Below, one piece after another: positions 63,301 to 64,000 of a stretch of DNA of 64,000 bases (position 1 is the stretch's first letter; each line of letters begins with the position of its first letter). The notes below the pieces were generated by a model. That model searched no databases and was not told where the DNA came from. It worked only from the letters and a program-made list of their open reading frames with translations. The stretch spans positions 62,001 to 126,000 of the forward strand of contig JADHVL010000004.1 of assembly GCA_016784025.1 (NCBI GenBank), read 5' to 3'. A program made the translations under genes and the position numbers. Source of the DNA: Fidelibacterota bacterium (lineage in GTDB: Bacteria > Fidelibacterota > UBA8477 > JABMPR01).

Positions 63301-64000
63301 TGAATACCAGGTGCCCCCGATACCCACCAGGCCGCCTTTAGCATCTGCCACAGCAGGTCCAGCATCATACGTGAAAGCATCCCCACCAAAGAAATCTACT
63401 GTGAATCCAAAATAGAGTGGGATGGAAGCGTCAATTGTGTGAGGTAAGTCTAATGTGATCTCATTCCAGTCACCCATAACAAGTCCGGATAAGGCCTGAT
63501 CAACCACAAGTGTTGTGGCGTTTTCTCCAGTCCAGACCTTTAATGAGTGGGTACCACCGGAGTTCACTGGTATAAAACTGATGGTGGTCAGAAGTGATCC
63601 ATCAAGCTCTGTGAGATCAGCAGGATCGTATCTTACAGCAAGATCATAGGTGCCACCCATGAATGAGTTATAGGTTCCAGCTTGTGTTCCATCGTCATAC
63701 TGCAACCATTCTGTGGTTGGTGGAACGCTCGGTATATCCCAGCTCAAAGCAATATTCCTGAAGTTCTGGACTTCATGGACCAGATTGCCAGGAATAGCAA
63801 GTGCGTTTTCGTCCACTGTGGCAACTACTGGCTCTGAGGCACCAGCCTCTATACCATTGAATAATGAGACGACTGTGTACATATACTCACCAGGAAACAC
63901 ATAGTAATCCATATATGAGAGTTCATCAGCATCTGTTGCACCGACCAGATCTTCACCGCGATAAACGTGATACCCTGAGGCCAGGTCAACGGCGTTCCAG
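60346..64000 (-). CDS. Repeat-built secreted surface protein with C-terminal sorting tail (start beyond window)
   Basis: At least 1217 residues; the frame is open to the right edge, so the first methionine visible at 63912 is internal and the true start is outside. About four units of ~250 residues repeat. Each joins a FN3-like segment (for example ITFT/SYTD...YHYGVTAVSDEGES, then PSAVMATQTDVHDVLVTWD) to a jellyroll-like piece containing YDSG, SIGFIPANS, LKVWTGE, WNE, GYxxxxFGG and DAFWVDANINM. WTGE-type motifs recur near 63530, 62745, 61980 and 61240. The end is a sorting tail (LKGNYPNPFNPSTTISFELP, then ASGVYFYRMEAGSFQATQKM), diagnostic of T9SS-like export. A surface adhesin or protease-associated repeat is likely; the catalytic part, if any, is outside. 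Confidence 0.85.
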   Translation of the reverse strand, partial: WNAVDLASGYHVYRGEDLVGATDADELSYMDYYVFPGEYMYTVVSLFNGIEAGASEPVVATVDENALAIPGNLVHEVQNFRNIALSWDIPSVPPTTEWLQYDDGTQAGTYNSFMGGTYDLAVRYDPADLTELDGSLLTTISFIPVNSGGTHSLKVWTGENATTLVVDQALSGLVMGDWNEITLDLPHTIDASIPLYFGFTVDFFGGDAFTYDAGPAVADAKGGLVGIGGTWYSMNDAFFVDANLNMKGLVETVAQRDARMRLNTHMTRELTGYNVYRDGVVIGSSESLEDRSYTDEALEFGLYHYGVTAVSDEGESLPSNIAAVDLKDPYFPPSAVMATQTDVHDVLVTWDTPSFPPANAELRHDSGTNANYYESWSGGINSFVIVYSPEELAEFDGLPLSSIGFIPSNSGANSYTLKVYTGDNGETEVYSEVLTSITYGEWNDFAPTTDYIIDASVTHYFGYEIDAWGGIYCTYDGGPAAPNGVGGMVGMNGSWTSLMDAFWIDANINMSIKIEREVINPVVTSYKLFREDTELAEFDTTAAMEYLDSGLDYGVHNYSMIALYGETEMSQPSPIASIELVSPYPTPDSLMVIQTDINEVSLSWVAPTFPTIMGQLGYDSGVYAGAYEAWSGGTYDVAIKYDAADLTEMVGTELLSIGFIPANELGTYTLKMWTGEDAVNEIYSQSVATFDLDVWNEILLETPYVVSDSSILYIGYSVEIFGGYAFTHDGASAVRPGYSDMVRTGGWWYDLSSGFGVTGNVNVHASFDATPVPPVLEAYSVYRDGETIFTTEDSSTTAYLDAGVEFGEHSYAVSAVYTLEESATTDPVNIYLQNPYYPPTAFQAEIDEARSVQLSWSMDTDEYNLYWDNGVYEDAVGVIGGGNIIGAARFSPENLVDADGDMLEMIRFYLNDGADVNVKVWTGELAETLVHEQTVSNPLAYGWNEVELTVPVEISSSDWFWIGFEAVGTLDGEYCIGMDEGPAVVGYGDLVSTDDGATWQSLAGFGINRNVMVQGVVSDNLGGSTLLSLSNTSSGHIFEPTTNTLAVAGDTGIRETRETSLMGFNVYRDEVMVATIDDPNARAYTEVDELGDDQTYIYHLTALYTPDVESIPSNADTLLTPVAVDDLLIPDEYALKGNYPNPFNPSTTISFELPETQNVKINIFDLRGSLVQTLVNGSMDAGRYSILWNAENQASGVYFYRMEAGSFQATQKMMYLK

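Noticed and set aside
63713..63904. Short plus-strand frames opposite the surface-protein gene
   Set aside because: Shadows of a repeat-rich coding strand; no signal, family or ribosome site.

Overview
The window looks like chromosomal DNA of a moderate-GC, Gram-negative bacterium of the Fibrobacterota-Chlorobiota-Bacteroidota (FCB) superphylum. A Marinimicrobia/Calditrichota-type lineage fits best, but this is inference and no rRNA or tRNA gene is present to confirm it. The evidence is two very large secreted proteins ending in the PNPFN-type C-terminal sorting tail used by type IX-like secretion, an LptF/LptG-type LPS-export permease, several outer-membrane beta-barrel-like proteins, and lipoproteins.

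Layout. 1-4154 (minus): edge of a class V aminotransferase, a small HMA-fold lipoprotein, an M1 aminopeptidase with HEAT-like tail, and a secreted propeller-like protein. 4242-6261 (plus): YhcC-type radical SAM protein and a FabI/FabL-like enoyl reductase, closed by a strong terminator. 6367-10145 (minus): acyl-CoA dehydrogenase with EtfA and EtfB, a beta-oxidation electron-transfer set. 10218-12868 (minus): an LptF/G permease, a lone barrel-like gene bounded by two diverged copies of the permease 5' end, and a decayed membrane-protein gene. 12918-19442 (minus): SDR, aldo/keto reductase, DUF302-like secreted protein, lipid kinase and a TldE/TldD protease pair. 19626-22785 (plus): a second lipid kinase overlapping a PlsC acyltransferase, then a transglutaminase-like protein. 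22820-29537 (minus): diguanylate cyclase, MATE-like transporter, glycosidase-like lipoprotein, patatin and S1/P1 nuclease.

The most unusual part is 29538-38152 (plus). A candidate sigma-54 promoter precedes an operon of a membrane-anchored glycine-cleavage-H-like protein, a Tat-exported four-cluster ferredoxin (HybA-like), an NrfD/HybB-like quinone-side membrane protein, a second membrane-anchored H-like protein and a third, soluble Cys-rich H-like protein. A second, nearly perfect sigma-54 promoter then precedes a histidine kinase whose periplasmic domain carries two c-type heme attachment motifs, followed by its NtrC-type sigma-54 activator. I read this as a redox-sensed, self-regulated membrane electron-transfer module in which H-protein-fold subunits partner an FeS/NrfD pair. 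An archaemetzincin follows.

38169-41668 (minus) holds two tandem paralogous epimerases fused to an RsbRD-N-like helical domain and a small membrane protein. 41727-47215 (minus) is a complete hybOABCD-order group 1 [NiFe] hydrogenase operon. Its HybA/HybB are paralogous to the FeS/NrfD pair 10 kb away, so the two modules may share the quinone pool.

47616-64000: an outer-membrane-like protein, a secreted phosphodiester-glycosidase with sorting tail, a UPF0316 membrane protein (all plus), then on minus a GNAT, a chloramphenicol-acetyltransferase-family protein, the pyruvate dehydrogenase genes (lpd-aceF-aceE), a DUF697-like membrane protein and, running off the window, a repeat-built surface protein with a sorting tail. 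No CRISPR array, insertion sequence, phage gene, rRNA or tRNA was seen.
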